Shown here: one piece after another, positions 31,940 to 43,710 of the stretch
Layout of the letters: each line of letters begins with the position of its first letter
Position numbering within the stretch: position 1 is the first letter of the stretch
Source of the DNA: Balaenoptera acutorostrata
Taxonomy: Eukaryota > Chordata > Mammalia > Artiodactyla > Balaenopteridae
Length of the DNA: 64,000 bases
Assembly: GCF_949987535.1 (NCBI RefSeq)
Contig: NC_080074.1
Location: 43,693,641 to 43,757,640 of the forward strand
Reading direction: 5' to 3'
Made by a program: the position numbers and the translations under genes
Notes under the pieces: generated by a model
The model's input: only the letters and a program-made list of their open reading frames with translations
The model's database searches: none
Told to the model about the DNA's origin: nothing

Positions 31940-33695
31940 TGCTTCTGGTCAAGATAGAGAAACTGGGACCAAGTTTACCCTTCACCCTGAAACAATGAGG
32001 AAAAAAAACCAGGAAAAATGTATGAAACGAAGGTTATTAAGACATTGGAGATGAGGCAAATTAAGGAAAGTGATACCTGCAAGGTGGGGATCAAACAAGG
32101 TAAGCTCTAAAATTGCCCCAACTTACCGCTCTGAATGAGTTGTCAGGTTGCTGTGTAGGGAGGGGGAACCCAGGTTGGTCCAGTGGACCCCATGAGTTGA
32201 GGAGATGGAACTGACAGGCTGGAGAGACAAAGGCAGAGTTTGCAGGGCAGAGTTCTGGAGGGGAGAAACTGCAAAGGAAAGAAGCTCAGAGGCCCACAGA
32301 GCTTTAAGTTTTAAGCAGAATGTTGATGAGCACATGTGTGTGAGAAAACTATTCTTGGCTCTGGAAAGAACTTCCAGAAAGATTAGGAAGAAATTTCCAG
32401 GAGCTCACATAGGACTGGGAATAGTACCTGTTCCCATCAGCCAGATTGGAAAACATAATTCACGGCACATTGGATAGAGTACTCAGAAAGATTTTGCCTC
32501 AGTAGTGTGGGGAATAATTAACCCAAGACTAAATGTGCTGCTCTAGTCTTGCCCAATAAATCTCAAAAATACGACTTGAAAGTATCAAATTGTTTCCAAG
32601 TAATGTAACTGTGTCTCAGAACAAAACTCAAAGATATTTATAAGAATGCAAAAATATCCAGCACACACCACAGGGAAATTCAAAATGTGTGGCATCTATT
32701 AAGAAGTTACCAGGCATGCAAAGAAGTGGGAGGATATGACCCATAATGAGGACACCAAAATAGAATTGGCCTAGATATTAAAATTAGCAGACAAGGACAT
32801 TAAAACAGTTATTATAATTGTATTTCATAGTCCAAGAGCTAGGGGAAAGACTATTTCATAGTCCAAGAGCTGGAGGAAAGCTGGAAGATAAAAAAAAGGC
32901 CCAAATTGAACTTGCATAGATGAAAACTATGTCTCAGATGAAAAACACACTGTAGTGGGATTAGCAGTAGATTAGATACTGCAAAAGAAAAGACTAGTGA
33001 ACTGGAAGACATTGCAATAGAAAGTGTCCAAAATGAAAGATAAAGACAAAAAGGAATAAAAAGTAAATAAACAAAGCATCAGTGAACCATCATTTACCTA
33101 TTAGAACAGCTAAAATTTAAAAAATTGAGTATGCTGAATGTTGGCAGTTTCTTAAAGAACTGTATGATCCAGTGATTCCACTCCCAGGTATTTGCCCAAG
33201 AGAAATGAAGCCTTGTGTTCATACAAAGACTTGTTCATAAATGTTCATAGAAGCTTTATCTGTAATAGCCCAAACTGGAAACAACCCAAATGTCCATCAA
33301 CAAATGAATGGATAATAAATTGATCCATTTTATGGTATATCCTAAAATAAACACTACTTATTAATAAAAAGGAAAGAAGCTAGAGAAAAAAATAGTGCAT
33401 ACTGTATGATCCCATTTATTTAAAATTCTAGAAAATGCTAAGTAATCTATAGTGACAGGAAGCAGATCAGTGATTGCCTGAGTCCAGGACAAAGGGCGGC
33501 AGGTAAGGGTGATAGTGAAGGATTAAAGAGGGGCATAGGAAACTTTTGGGGGTAATGGATATACTCATTTTCTTGGTTGTATTGATGGCTTTTGGGTGTA
33601 TACGTATGTCAAAATTTAACAAATTGTACACTTCAAATATGTGTCATTTATTGCAGGTCAGTTATACATATAATAAAGCTATTTTAAAAAATCAC
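31940..33695 (+). mobile_element. HAL1-like L1 relic (ORF1 region joined to 3' end)
   Basis: The stretch 32760-33080 ('GACAAGGACATTAAAACAG', 'AGGCCCAAATTGAACTTGC', 'AAAGACTAGTGAACTGGAAG') resembles ORF1 of HAL1/old L1. It passes directly into 3' text ('CCAGTGATTCCACTCCCAGG', 'GTAATAGCCCAAACTGGAAA', 'ATGTCCATCAACAAATGAAT', 'GAAGCAGATCAGTGATTGCC'), with no reverse-transcriptase ORF between. HAL1 elements naturally have this structure. An L1 with an internal deletion would look the same. A 31-bp tandem duplication is at 32821-32882. The 5' limit is uncertain. Confidence 0.65.
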
Positions 33696-33699
33696 TTTT

Positions 33700-34790
33700 T
33701 CCAAACTATGAACCATATACCTTATAGGAGACTCTAGAATCACTTAAAAATAAGATAAAATGGGAAATGATTTGTTCTTAAATAATTGGTAAGAGAGGCC
33801 TTTCCTTCAAATCAAAACCCATTGTCTGGTTTCTGGACCTTGGAGAGCTGAGAAGGGGCCAGAGGCATGGTCTCTAGGCTGTGCTAGCTTAAGCTGCCCA
33901 CTGGGTCAGTACCCAGGAGAAAATCTCAGGGCCATCTTAAAGGGGATAGTCAGAGTGTACAGAACTGAGCAAACGTGCCAAGACTGGGGAGACAACAGAA
34001 TAGAGAAGAAATGGAGAGGGTTGTGATCCCGAGAAGAACATCAGTCTGGAAGCCACATGGGCAGGGCTAGAATAGAGTCTGAAGGTCAGTGAGAGGAAAC
34101 CAAGGGGATGAACAGGATTAAACAGAGGTGAAAAGAGGCAAATGCAGGCACAGGCCAAAGTGGGAGCTTCTGGTGAGTCACCCCTTTGGACTTCCTCTGG
34201 TCAGTGTTTAATGAGTTTTGCAGGTGTGAGGCAAAGCCTAGAAGCAAAAGAAATGCACTCACTCAACTATTGTAAGACTACATAATCAATAGAAATCTTT
34301 TTCTTGCATAGGTTATGGCAACATACAGGCTAAAACCCTTGATTAATGCAGTAGGAAAGAAAAGGAATCTAAAATTTGTTTATTTAAATGTCAGTGGAAG
34401 AAGGTGCTCAGAAAGTGTGTTTTCAGGACTACCACAGGGTTCCATTAAGGAATTTCCATTGGTATGGGCTATGAAATAGAAGAGTTTTTAGTCTGTATAT
34501 GCCAGCTGGCACTTGGCAAAGGTGTGCAGTTAGGTGTGATAGTTTATTAGTAATGCTTTATATTTGTGTGGTATTTTAGAATTCATAAAATTCTTTCACA
34601 TATGTTTTATCTTGCTCATGTAGGGATTCCATTTTTTATTATAATGATTAATTACTACACTGATAAAGATTAGTTATTAATATATACCAAATAATTTATG
34701 AAGTAAATTTCAGGGTGGGCAAAATAACAAGAAAGATTCATTGTGGGCCATTAGCTAGGTTTAGAAATCATCAAATGAGAAATAATTGAA
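33700..34790. other. Unassigned interval
   Basis: Purine-rich text at 33830-34170 is reminiscent of old repeats, but none can be named. No exon was supported. Confidence 0.4.
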
Positions 34791-34794
34791 CCTG

Positions 34795-34979
34795 CATTGT
34801 CCAATATAGCAACCACTGGCCATGTGTTTGTTTTAAATTTAAAATGATTGAAATTAAATAAAATTAAAAATTCATTCCTCAGTCATAGTACCCACATTTC
34901 ATGTGCTGCTCAATATGGCTAGTGGCTACCATCTTGGATAGCACATTTCCTTCTTTGCAGAAAGTTCTATTGGACAGTA
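34795..34979. mobile_element. Short DNA transposon (MITE) with TGTCCAATA ends
   Basis: TGTCCAATA at 34798-34806 is mirrored by TATTGGACA at 34968-34976, a perfect 9-bp inverted pair. Inside, 'AGCAACCACTGGCCATGTG' and 'CAATATGGCTAGTGGCTACC' form a longer imperfect inverted repeat around an AT-rich core. This is the layout of a common hAT-type mammalian MITE; the exact family name is uncertain. Confidence 0.75.
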
Positions 34980-35019
34980 CTGATCTAGACAAATTCCCTC
35001 CCATTTTTAGTGGCTGAAA

Positions 35020-35165
35020 ACACATTTATTATCTTGAGTTTAATTTTAGGGTTGAGGAATTTGAGGCCCAGAGAGGTTAAATGATTTACACAAAGTCACA
35101 CAAGAAGAGCCTGAAAATGAACCCAGATCTCCTAACTTCTGTGCAAGTGATCATTTCAGTACCCG
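35020..35165 (-). mobile_element. MIR SINE
   Basis: 'GAATTTGAGGCCCAGAGAGG', 'GTTAAATGATTTACACAAAG', 'GTCACACAAGAAGAGCCTG' and 'GAACCCAGATCTCCTAACTT' are the MIR complement. Confidence 0.88.
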
Positions 35166-35169
35166 AATT

Positions 35170-36384
35170 TTAACTTGTATCGTTACCAAATAGGGTCCTG
35201 TTGCTCGTTACTTACAAAATCAAAACTCAGAAATGTTGATAGAATGGAAAGTCACCTTTGATCAGAATGCCAGCAATCTGGGGAGATGGTGGACTCAGCG
35301 TCCCCCAAAAACCACCTCCCAAGATTCCACTCGGCCATGAAAGTTTTGAAGGAAAGAAGGGAAGTAATCTCAGTTAATCATTGAGATGGGGGGTCAGAGT
35401 CATTGCCATCCCCCACTGCACGCAGGCTGGTATGATCTTCCGCTAGATGTTACCTTGTTCACATAGTTTGGTCGCACAATTTGTTCAGGAGATTACTGAA
35501 AGGGAAGCTACGGAAGAGACCTGGTCATCTCTTACTTACCTATTCTTCATTTCTACTTCTTTGATTCTTTCATTTCTTCTTCTTGTCAGAAAGAATCGAC
35601 AAGTTAGGCAAGGTATTGTGTGATTAAAAGATTTGAAAGGTGTGCTTGGACTGGAGATGAGTAGTGCATGGGGCTGCCTGGTTTAAAAGTTAGTTACAAT
35701 ACAGCTTTGCTAAAGTGACAAGCAAAGGGGCTTCATGCTGAGGGTGGGTTCCTGCAAAGAAGTACTTACAGTATGTCTGCTCATAAATAAGAGAGGGTTG
35801 GATATAGTCAAACTGGCAAGTAATCAAGCAATCATTTAATTTTTTATTTGTATTCTACACTTATATTTGAAGTTAGGCAGAGCTAAAGTCCAGAAATTTT
35901 ACTTCAAACAGAACAATGATGTCACACTATGAAGACATGATCTGGAGGAGCTTGGGAGCATTCCAGTTTCTCTGCTCTGTCCCTTTATACAAGCTCCTGG
36001 TCAATCTACTGTACTCCATGCTGGGACCAGACAGTTTGTTCTTAGGTTAACAGCAAAATAGGCAGAGCAGCCCCCTCTCAAGACACCCCTGGAGTGCCAG
36101 GTGGTAAAGGGCCTGGATTTTCAAAGGTTGCTCAGCAGGGCTTTGAAAATTAGAGAACCCAGATGAGATGTGGGGAAAGCATGCTATTACATTTGAGAAG
36201 ATGCAGCCTTTCACCTGGGTGAATTCTTGATGAGACAGCAAAGCGAGTCATTAAACAGTAGGCTGTCGATGAAGTTGAGACCCAGATTTTCCTTGGATCA
36301 GCTGCAATGCCAATAATTTAACCACCCAAAGAAACCATGGGTGGACCCTTGGTAAACCATTGGACCCGTTTTTATTATAGTCTT
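35170..36384. other. Unassigned interval
   Basis: No exon, RNA gene or named repeat was recognised. Confidence 0.4.
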
Positions 36385-36403
36385 AAAAACCCTTTTTTTT
36401 TTT

Positions 36404-36740
36404 GAGGGGGGGGGGTACTTTCCTGGTGGTCCAGTGGTTAAGAATCCATCTTGCAATGCAGGGGGTGCCAGTTCGATCCCTGGTCAAGGAACTAAGATCC
36501 CACATGCCGCGGGGCAACTAAGTCTACATGCCGCAACTACTGAGCACGTGAGCCACAACTAGAGAGCCCGCATGCTGCAACTACAGAGCCCACATGCTCT
36601 GGAGCCCACGCACCACAACTAGAGAGAAGCCCGTGCACTGCAACGAAGAGCCCGCACGCCGCAATGAAAGATCCTGCGTGCTGCAACTAAGACCTGATGC
36701 AGCCAAACAATAAATAAATAAATAAATAATTTTTTTTTTT
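36404..36740 (+). mobile_element. CHR-type SINE, older subfamily
   Basis: A G10 run (36406-36415) precedes 'TTTCCTGGTGGTCCAGTGG'. 'CCAGTTCGATCCCTGGTC' is the B-box area, then repeated 'CCGCAACTACTGAGC'-type units and an (AAAT)n tail ending in T/A runs. No clean TSD was seen. The A/T-rich flanks (AAAAACCCTTT before, AAACCATTTTT after) may be its remains. Confidence 0.93.
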
Positions 36741-36754
36741 TAAAAAACAACAAA

Positions 36755-38233
36755 CCATTTTTTATTTTCTTCCTGAAAATAGGTAGAGAAAGGAGTAGAT
36801 GTATATTGAAGAGTTCCTGATGGAATTCAAGGGCACTTTAAAAAAAAACAACCCATTATGCAGGGTCATTTTGGAAGGTCAGTGCTCTATAGCCCCTTTA
36901 TTGGCCTCAGGGAAAAATGATCACTTCCACATTTGAATTTTGGTAAAAGTTGTTTTTCCTGGACCACTGTTAAATTTCATCCAGCTTTTGGCAGGAATTG
37001 CCTTCCTGGACCCTGCTGGAGTGCTGGCTGACATGTTACATCTTCCACGGAGCAACAACTGTTCTATCAAATTCTGGGAGAGCAGCCTATTTTTGTTACC
37101 AGACGCTAGAGGATGCGTGACATGTCGTTAACCTTCAAAACTGGCTCTACACATGAGTATTGTCAACAGATGGTGACTCTGATTCTCCCTCTCTCCTCTC
37201 CCTGCCTTCCTCCCTCATCTCCATGATATCTTCTGGCACAGAATGCTCATTGGTTTCAAAGGGAAATTTGTGTGTGTGTGAAACAGACATTGTGGAATGT
37301 GGAACAAGGACTGGAGCAAGGTTTCTTATATTTATAATTGAGGATTATAGAAATCCAATGGCAGAATAAACCACCAATACTGTTCATATGCAAAGACAGG
37401 CAATAGCGATGAAATGAACACCTCTACTGAGCGTCAGGCTGTTGAGCACCAGGGAAGGATGGCTGGGGCGCTGGATGGAAGAACTGAAAGCCAGCATTGG
37501 ACTTAGATTTAGGTCTAACCATTTAACTTTCAAAGCTCTCATTTTGCCTTTTTCATTTTTATCAGTGGAAATCAATAGTAATTAGGACATTAATTATCAA
37601 CCAACCCAAAACATATCCTTGAAAAGAGGAAGTTAATTGATTTGTTCAGCAAATGTGTATAGCATGTTTGCAATATACCAAGCACTATGCTAGGCTCTAG
37701 CGATAATACAAGAAAGAAACCAAAGTGCCTGTCTGGAGGAGGAAGACCAGTAAACAGAGGGCTGTAATATAGCTCTAATAACTTCCCATGGAAATACAGA
37801 TGAGGAAGGCAGAAGGCTACAACTAATGACACAAGGGTGCCATGGGGTGCAGTTCCAGAGGGCATAAAAAAAATGTGGTACATGTGTCACATCTTCCCAA
37901 AGCATCCATTTTATCTCACTGGAAATTTAAACTCTCTTAAAATAAAACATGGGTTAAAAAGTAGAAATAAATTTTCAAATAAATTTCTTTCATTTAGCCC
38001 AGTTACTGGTTCATTCTCTATTCTCCTAATGAAGACTTTTAGGGAAAAAAAAATTTGAGATCATGGGCCTAGGACATGATTATCAGCTTTTTGTACAGGA
38101 GTCACTGAAGCCCTATAAGCCCTTTAGTGCCACTTTGCCCTCAGGATTACAGGTATCCAGCATCACACTCTTTTACATTCATGTAACACTAAGAGTGCAT
38201 TTAAAAAGTGCATTCAGTGGATTTTGCAAATCA
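36755..38233. other. Mostly unassigned interval
   Basis: The stretch 37635-37860 ('ACCAAGCACTATGCTAGGCT' and following) resembles an old unnamed repeat. Elsewhere no repeat or exon was recognised, and antisense frames at 37590-37905 are shadows. Confidence 0.4.
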
Positions 38234-38234
38234 C

Positions 38235-38420
38235 ATTAAACCAGCATGCCATACCCACACTCGTGAGAGATGAGGAAAGTGAAGCTCTGTAAGATTAATT
38301 CAGGAGTAATTCACTTCAGTGACTTTTTTCAAAGTCACAGAGCTGTAAAGTGACAGAACCAGACTTCATCTTGGGTTTTCTGACACCAAATCTATTATTC
38401 TTTCTACTAAATCATACTGC
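38235..38420 (-). mobile_element. MIR SINE
   Basis: 'GAGATGAGGAAAGTGAAGC', 'TTCAAAGTCACAGAGCTGT', 'GACAGAACCAGACTTCATC' and 'CTACTAAATCATACTGCC' are the MIR complement. Confidence 0.82.
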
Positions 38421-38424
38421 CTCT

Positions 38425-39113
38425 CTTTGCAATAATTAAAAACAGGAAGACCTAGGTCAAGGAGCGCTAGCCTTTTTGTGGCTCATATCCATTTCCTTGC
38501 TATATCACTTTGTGAATGGAGAGTGAAAAGAGGAGGAGTAGACCTTGGGTGATGCTAAAATGAGGGTCTTGAGAGTCTGGGTGAGACAGAACACTCCGCT
38601 TAATATCCGGGAACCCTTAGGAAAAACAGCATGGAAGGTAATGAAGGGGGAGCTTGGTTAAGTAGGGAGTGTAGTGGTGACAGTTTAGGGATCTATCATG
38701 AAAGATTTCAAGATCTGTTGCTAGATTTTGAATCACTGGTTAGGTGACCTTGATGCACATTTTAGTCCTTGTTCTCCTGTTAATGCCTCATGACCTTGGG
38801 CTTGCTGTTTTGACTTTTCCATTCATCAAAACTGAAGCACAGTACTATATAAACTAGCTAACACTGGTGAAACTTTGGAAGGATATTTCACCAGGAAAAT
38901 GTTTAAGGTTCGCATCTTAAATTAGGTTATCTGAAAGTATCATGAGCCACATTGATGCTTATTAAAAAACAAATGAGGCTAAGATACATATTATCAATAC
39001 CTGGCCATTTCTGAATTGCTTAAATATTTCACATGTATCTCTGGCAACAGATTAAATGAGGCATTTGCCTATAATAATTGCAGATTGATTAAAATCGTAA
39101 ACTCTTATGATTT
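38425..39113. other. Unassigned interval
   Basis: No repeat or exon was recognised. Confidence 0.4.
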
Positions 39114-39128
39114 AAGATTTAAATTTTT

Positions 39129-39461
39129 GGGGCTTCCCTGGTGGCGCAGTGGTTGAGAATCTGCCTGCTAATGCAGGGGACACGGGTTCGAGCCCTGGTC
39201 TGGGAAGATCCCACATGCCACGGAGCAGCTGGGCCCGTGAGCCACAATTGCTGAGCCTGCGCGTCTGGAGCCTGTGCCCCGCGACGGGAGGGGCCGCGAT
39301 AGAGAAAGGCCCGCGCACCGCGATGAAGAGCGGTCCCCGCACCGCGATGAAGAGTGGCCCCCGCTTGCCGCAACTGGAGAAAGCCCTCGCACGAACCGAA
39401 GACCCAATACAGACAAAAATAATAAATAAATAAATAAATAAATAAATAAAAAAGAAAAAAA
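39129..39461 (+). mobile_element. CHR-type SINE, young subfamily
   Basis: It is full length from GGGGCTTCCCTGGTGGCGCA to an (AAAT)n tail. A perfect 15-bp TSD AAGATTTAAATTTTT is at 39114-39128 and 39462-39476. It is CpG-rich and little diverged. A 24-bp block (GCACCGCGATGAAGAG...) is duplicated at 39315-39338 and 39339-39362. The 189-codon antisense frame crossing it is an artefact. Confidence 0.98.
39142..39194 (+). promoter_or_regulatory. SINE internal RNA polymerase III promoter (A and B boxes)
   Basis: TGGCGCAGTGG (39142-39152) fits a tRNA-type A box, and GGTTCGAGCC (39185-39194) matches the B-box consensus GGTTCGANNCC in its core. This is the best preserved pair in the window. Transcription depends on chromatin and is not shown by sequence. 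Confidence 0.75.
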
Positions 39462-39476
39462 AAGATTTAAATTTTT

Positions 39477-40305
39477 AAGGCTGACACTAAGAAGTGATGA
39501 ACTAAAGGAAGCCACAGTATGCCTGCCAATTATTGTTGGCAGGAAATGGGATGACTCATCCTGAACATGTGCTTTCATTGCCTGGGACAATGGGGCATGA
39601 TGAAAATGTTCAACTTCTTGAATATTGTGGACATTTTTGTCATTCAGTTTGTAGGAGACGGTTGAAATGCAACCACAGACTAATAAGAATGCCAAAGTGC
39701 CCCAATGCTTTTGTGTGAGAAAACTGATGATAAACATTGGGAAAAAGACCTGGATTGTTTCAAAATAGTCAACAGATGTGCTATGGACTAGAAGAGACTA
39801 TGTGTGATGGGTCCCAGGAAAGTAGAGGTGGAGAAATTCCAGAATTTAGGAAGGAAGTGTAATATTGCTGATGGAAGGCATGACCCATAACCAAGAGGGA
39901 GGGAGTAGGATTAGTTGCTGGGGAGAAGTAAACAAATGTATTTTGGTTGCAGGAGAATGGGAACATTTGTGAAGTTCTTCCTAATGCGACTCTGATAGGA
40001 TATCATCTCCTGTCTGGTATCTCATTCTGTAAAAATATCTGACAAATATAGAGGAAAAAAGGTATTAACTTGGTTTAACCTCCATGGACTGGTCCAGAGT
40101 TACTGGGAAACTTACAAGGACTTGGAGGTGTGTGTGGGGACAGGGCAGTATATGGGAAATCTCTGTTCCTTCCACTCAATGTTGCTGCAAATATAAAACT
40201 GCACTAAAAAATTGTCTATTAAAAAAAAACAAAAAAAGAGAAAAGGACTGGGAGTTGTTGACCAAGTCTGATCGAGGCCATACTGGTTTGGCAAAAGGAT
40301 ATTAA
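39477..40305. other. Unassigned interval
   Basis: No exon or named repeat was recognised. Small A-rich runs lie near 40220-40240. Confidence 0.4.
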
Positions 40306-40309
40306 CTGA

Positions 40310-40447
40310 AGCTCAGGTTTTATTCTTAACTGGTTCTATAACCTGAAGTAAGTTTGCTTTCTGGGCTTGTGTTTCTGTATCTATTAACGAGAAGTTTCCC
40401 TAGATTATCTTCAAGGTCTTTTCCAGCTGGAAAATGCTGTGATTCAT
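40310..40447 (+). mobile_element. Possible MIR-like relic
   Basis: 'TGGTTCTATAACCTGAAGTA', 'GTGTTTCTGTATCTATTAAC' and the terminal 'CTTTTCCAGCTGGAAAATGC', then 'TGTGATTC', resemble a MIR variant end. It is diverged. Confidence 0.4.
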
Positions 40448-41660
40448 GCGAGGAGAAATATCTGTGTACATACAACCGTCTCAGAAGGAATCACAGTTTT
40501 GCCAACAGATAAATACCTTGAGTCATTTTGCCATTTCCCAGGAAAATCTACCCTCTGTTATTATAGGTTTGCACTAACAGGTGTGCTGTTGATGGGTGGG
40601 GCACGAACTGAAGGACATGATTATTGTGAGTGGGGAAAGGGGATATAGATGGAGAGAATTAGTCATGAGAGTTGCGCCGGGGATCACTTTTCATTGTAAC
40701 CTTATCCATACTGTCCACAGGGAGATCCTAGATTTGCATTTTCTCATTCGATTTGCAGCCCAGAAAACGTTTGTTCAGTTGGGGCCCGCTTTATAAAAAG
40801 TGTGCTACACACGTCCAGAACTGTAAAAGGAAAACACAAGAGGTGGGTAACTGGAGTCTTGTGGTTTGTTCCACAGTGGAGTGGATGTTATGTATTCTCC
40901 CATAGTCTGCAGAGATGCAGGCAGACGATGCCCTTGAAGGCAAGCTCGCCTTTTCCTGTGTACATCCCTAATAACACCGCAGTGAATATTGCAAGAAAAT
41001 GATGCAGTGTAAAGTAATGCTAAAGCCAAAGGAGCCTTGTGTAAACAAATCCTTGCAGAGATCTTGGACGATCTCTAAATACTCTCCCGATTCATTCACT
41101 CAAACATTAGAGGATCTGTCTGTGAGCCAGAGAGTTTTTCATTTGGAATCATGACACTCTACAGGCAGTAACACGGAAGAAAGTCTTTTTATCTCAGCTT
41201 TCAAAAAGCTCCATTAGGCAGATTCTTTTTCTTCTTTTCCAAACAGACCCCTGATTATTTGGGAGAAGGTAGGTTCTTGACAAGTGCTCTTCCCAATGGC
41301 ACTGCATTGTAATTCAACCCCCAGTAACTTGACCAGCTTTTGACGTTATCGGATCGGAAGAGAGGAGAACTCCAGCCTGAGGCTCTGGCCGCAAGGTGGC
41401 TGTTAAGAGTACAGCCCTGCTGCAGCCTCTCTGTGGGTCCTCGCCTCCCAACGGCTCATTTCAATTTTTATGTTAGAGCTGCATGTAGAGACCTATCAGA
41501 TAGCACAAGAAACAGATGTTGGTTCCTTGACTCAAAGCTCTAAGGTTTCAGAATATATGAAAACTGGTATTTATGTGGCATTTATCTCGCAGCTCCTGGG
41601 ATGGTTTTGATTTCAGATTATTTTTCTTGGTCTTCAATATTGAAAATGTGCTTTTTTATA
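40448..41660. other. Unassigned, repeat-poor interval
   Basis: No named repeat was recognised in this 1.2-kb stretch, which has mixed composition. Frames of 60-75 codons overlap on both strands without domain-like content. Confidence 0.4.
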
Positions 41661-41661
41661 C

Positions 41662-41795
41662 CAGTGGTTCTCAAACTTCAATGTACATTACAGTCATCCG
41701 AGGGTGCTTATTAAAAATGAAGATTCACATGCCCTTTGCCCAGAGATTCTGATTCAAAACATCTGAGGTAGGGCCAGACGTTTTTATTTGATGCT
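41662..41795 (-). mobile_element. MER5-like MITE
   Basis: 'CAGTGGTTCTCAAACTTCAA' is the MER5 terminus. 'CAGTCATCCGAGGGTGCTTA', 'AGAGATTCTGATTCAAAAC' and 'GAGGTAGGGCCAGACG' follow in order. The right end is lost near the L1 start. Confidence 0.82.
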
Positions 41796-42133
41796 TAAAT
41801 CTTTTTATTGAGTTGTCAAATACCCACAGTAAAGTGCTCTCAAGTTCACAGTTCAGTGAAGTTTTAAAAGACTTCATAGTTTTAGAACCGTTTTAGGTTG
41901 ACAACAAAATTGAGAGGGACGTACAGAGATTCCCCTTATTCCTCCTGCCCCAACACATGCCTCCCGTATCACCAACATCATTCACCAGAATGGGACATGT
42001 TTTACCAAGGTTGAACTCACATTGACACATCATAATCACCCAAAGTTTATAGGTTACCTCAGAGTTCACTCTTGGTATTGTACATTCTATGGGTTTGAAC
42101 AAATGTATAATGACATATATCCGTCATTCTAAT

Positions 42134-42418
42134 TTTTTTTTTTTTAAATTTATTTATGGCTATGTTGGGTCTTCGTTTCTGTGCGAGGGCTTTCTCTAGT
42201 TGTGGCAAGCGGGGACCACTCTTCATCGCGGTACGCAGGCCTCTAACTATCGTGGCCTCTCTTGTTGCGGAGCACAGGCTCCAGACGCGCAGGCTCAGTA
42301 ATTGTGGGTCACGGGCCCAGCTGCTCCGTGGCATGTGGGATCTTCCCAGACCAGGGCTCGAACCCGTGTCCCCTGCATTGGCAGGCAGATTCTCAACCAC
42401 TGCGCCACCAGGGAAGCC
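42134..42418 (-). mobile_element. CHR-type SINE, young subfamily, inside L1
   Basis: It is a full-length body with T-rich/ATTT tail at left. The TSD CCGTCATTCTAAT is at 42121-42133 and 42419-42431. Young-type diagnostics (GTGCGAGGGCTTTCTCTAG, CTCCAGACGCGCAGG) are present. Confidence 0.97.
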
Positions 42419-42610
42419 CCGTCATTCTAATATTATACAGAGTATTTCCACTGCCGTAAAAATCCTCTGTGCTCTGCCTATTCATCTCTCCAACCCCCCA
42501 ACCCCTTATCTTTTGTCTCCATAGTTTTACATTTTCCAGAATGTAATATAGTTGGAATCATGTAGTATGTAGCCTTTTCAGATTGGCTTTTTTCAATTAG
42601 TAATATACAC

Positions 42611-43710
42611 TTAAGACTCCTCCATTACTATGTAGCTTGATGGCTCATTTCTTTTTAGCACTGAATAATATTCCGTTGTCTGGGTGTAGGAAAGTTTATT
42701 CATCCATTCACCTACTGAAGGACATCTTGGTTGCTTCCAAGGTTTAGCAACTATGAATAAAGCTGCCATAAATATCCATGTGCAGGTTTTTGTGTAAACA
42801 TAAGTTTTCAATTCGTTTGAATAAATGCCTAGGTTCTTTTTTTTTTTTTTATAAATTATTTTATTTATTTATTTTTGGTTGTGTTGGGTCTTCGTTGCTG
42901 TGTGTGGGCTTTCTCTAGTTGCGGCGAGCGGGGGCTACTCTTCATTGCGGTGCGCAGGCTTCTCATTGCGGTGGCTTCTCTTGTTGTGGAGCACGGGCTC
43001 TAGGCGCATGGGCTTCAGTAGTTGTGGCACTTGGGCTCAGTAGTTGTGGCTCACAGGCTCTAGAGCGCAGGCTCAGTAGCTGTGGCGCACGAGCTTAGTT
43101 GCTCTGCGGCATGTGGGATCTTCCCGGACCAGGGCTCGAACCCGTGTCCCCTGCATTGGCAGGCGGATTCTTAACCACTGCGCCACCAGGGAAGCCCAAT
43201 GCCTAGGTTCTTGATTGCTGGAATATATGGTAAGATTATGTTTAGTTTTATGAGAACCACCAAACTGTCTTCCAAAGTGGCTGTACTATTTTGTATTTCT
43301 ACCAGCAATGAATGAGAGTTCCGTTGCTCCCCATCCTTGCCAGCATTTAGTGTTGTGGGTGTTCTGGATTTTGACCATTCTGACTGGTGTGTAGTGCTAT
43401 CTCATTGTTGCTTTAATTTGCATTTCTCTGGTGACAAATGACATGGAGCATCTTTTCATATACTTATTTACCATCTGTATATCTTCTTTGATGAGGTGTC
43501 TGTTAAGGTGTTTGGCCCGTGTTTTAATTAGATTTTTGTTTTGTTATGATTGAGTTTCACGAGTTCTTTGAATATTTTGGATAACAGTCCTTTATCAGAT
43601 ATGTCTTTTGCAAATATTTTCTCCCAGTTAAGTGGCTTGTCTTCTAATTCTTTTGATACTGTCTTTAGCAGAGCAAAAGCTTTTAATTTTAATGAAGTCC
43701 AGCTTATCAA
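42611..43710 (-). pseudogene. L1 ORF2 C-terminal remnants
   Basis: Two open stretches keep recognisable ORF2p C-terminal text. Minus 43528-43710 contains ISDKGLLSKIFKELVKLN (the usual ISDKGLISKIYKELIQLN region). Minus 42611-42811 contains CPSVGEWMNKL and EYYSVLKRNE (usual CPSxxEWIKKL and EYYSAIKRNE). Stops, frameshifts and the nested SINE at 42839-43197 separate them. The element cannot encode protein. Confidence 0.85.
42839..43197 (-). mobile_element. CHR-type SINE, older subfamily, inside L1
   Basis: It is full length with older-type diagnostics (GTTGCTGTGTGTGGGC, GCTCTAGGCGCATGGGC, GGCTCTAGAGCGCAGGC). A perfect 15-bp TSD AATGCCTAGGTTCTT is at 42824-42838 and 43198-43212. Confidence 0.97.

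Noticed and set aside
39129..39210. tRNA gene at the SINE head
   Set aside because: A and B boxes are present, but the sequence is the tRNA-derived SINE head and does not fold as a complete tRNA. The same head recurs in every full-length copy.
39168..39737. 189-codon minus-strand ORF, the longest in the window
   Set aside because: About half of it is the antisense of a young SINE (39129-39461). The rest has no domain-like content, and similar SINE-derived ORFs recur at every young copy.
43528..43710. Small host gene
   Set aside because: The frame is the C-terminal part of L1 ORF2 and continues collinearly with L1 text on both sides.
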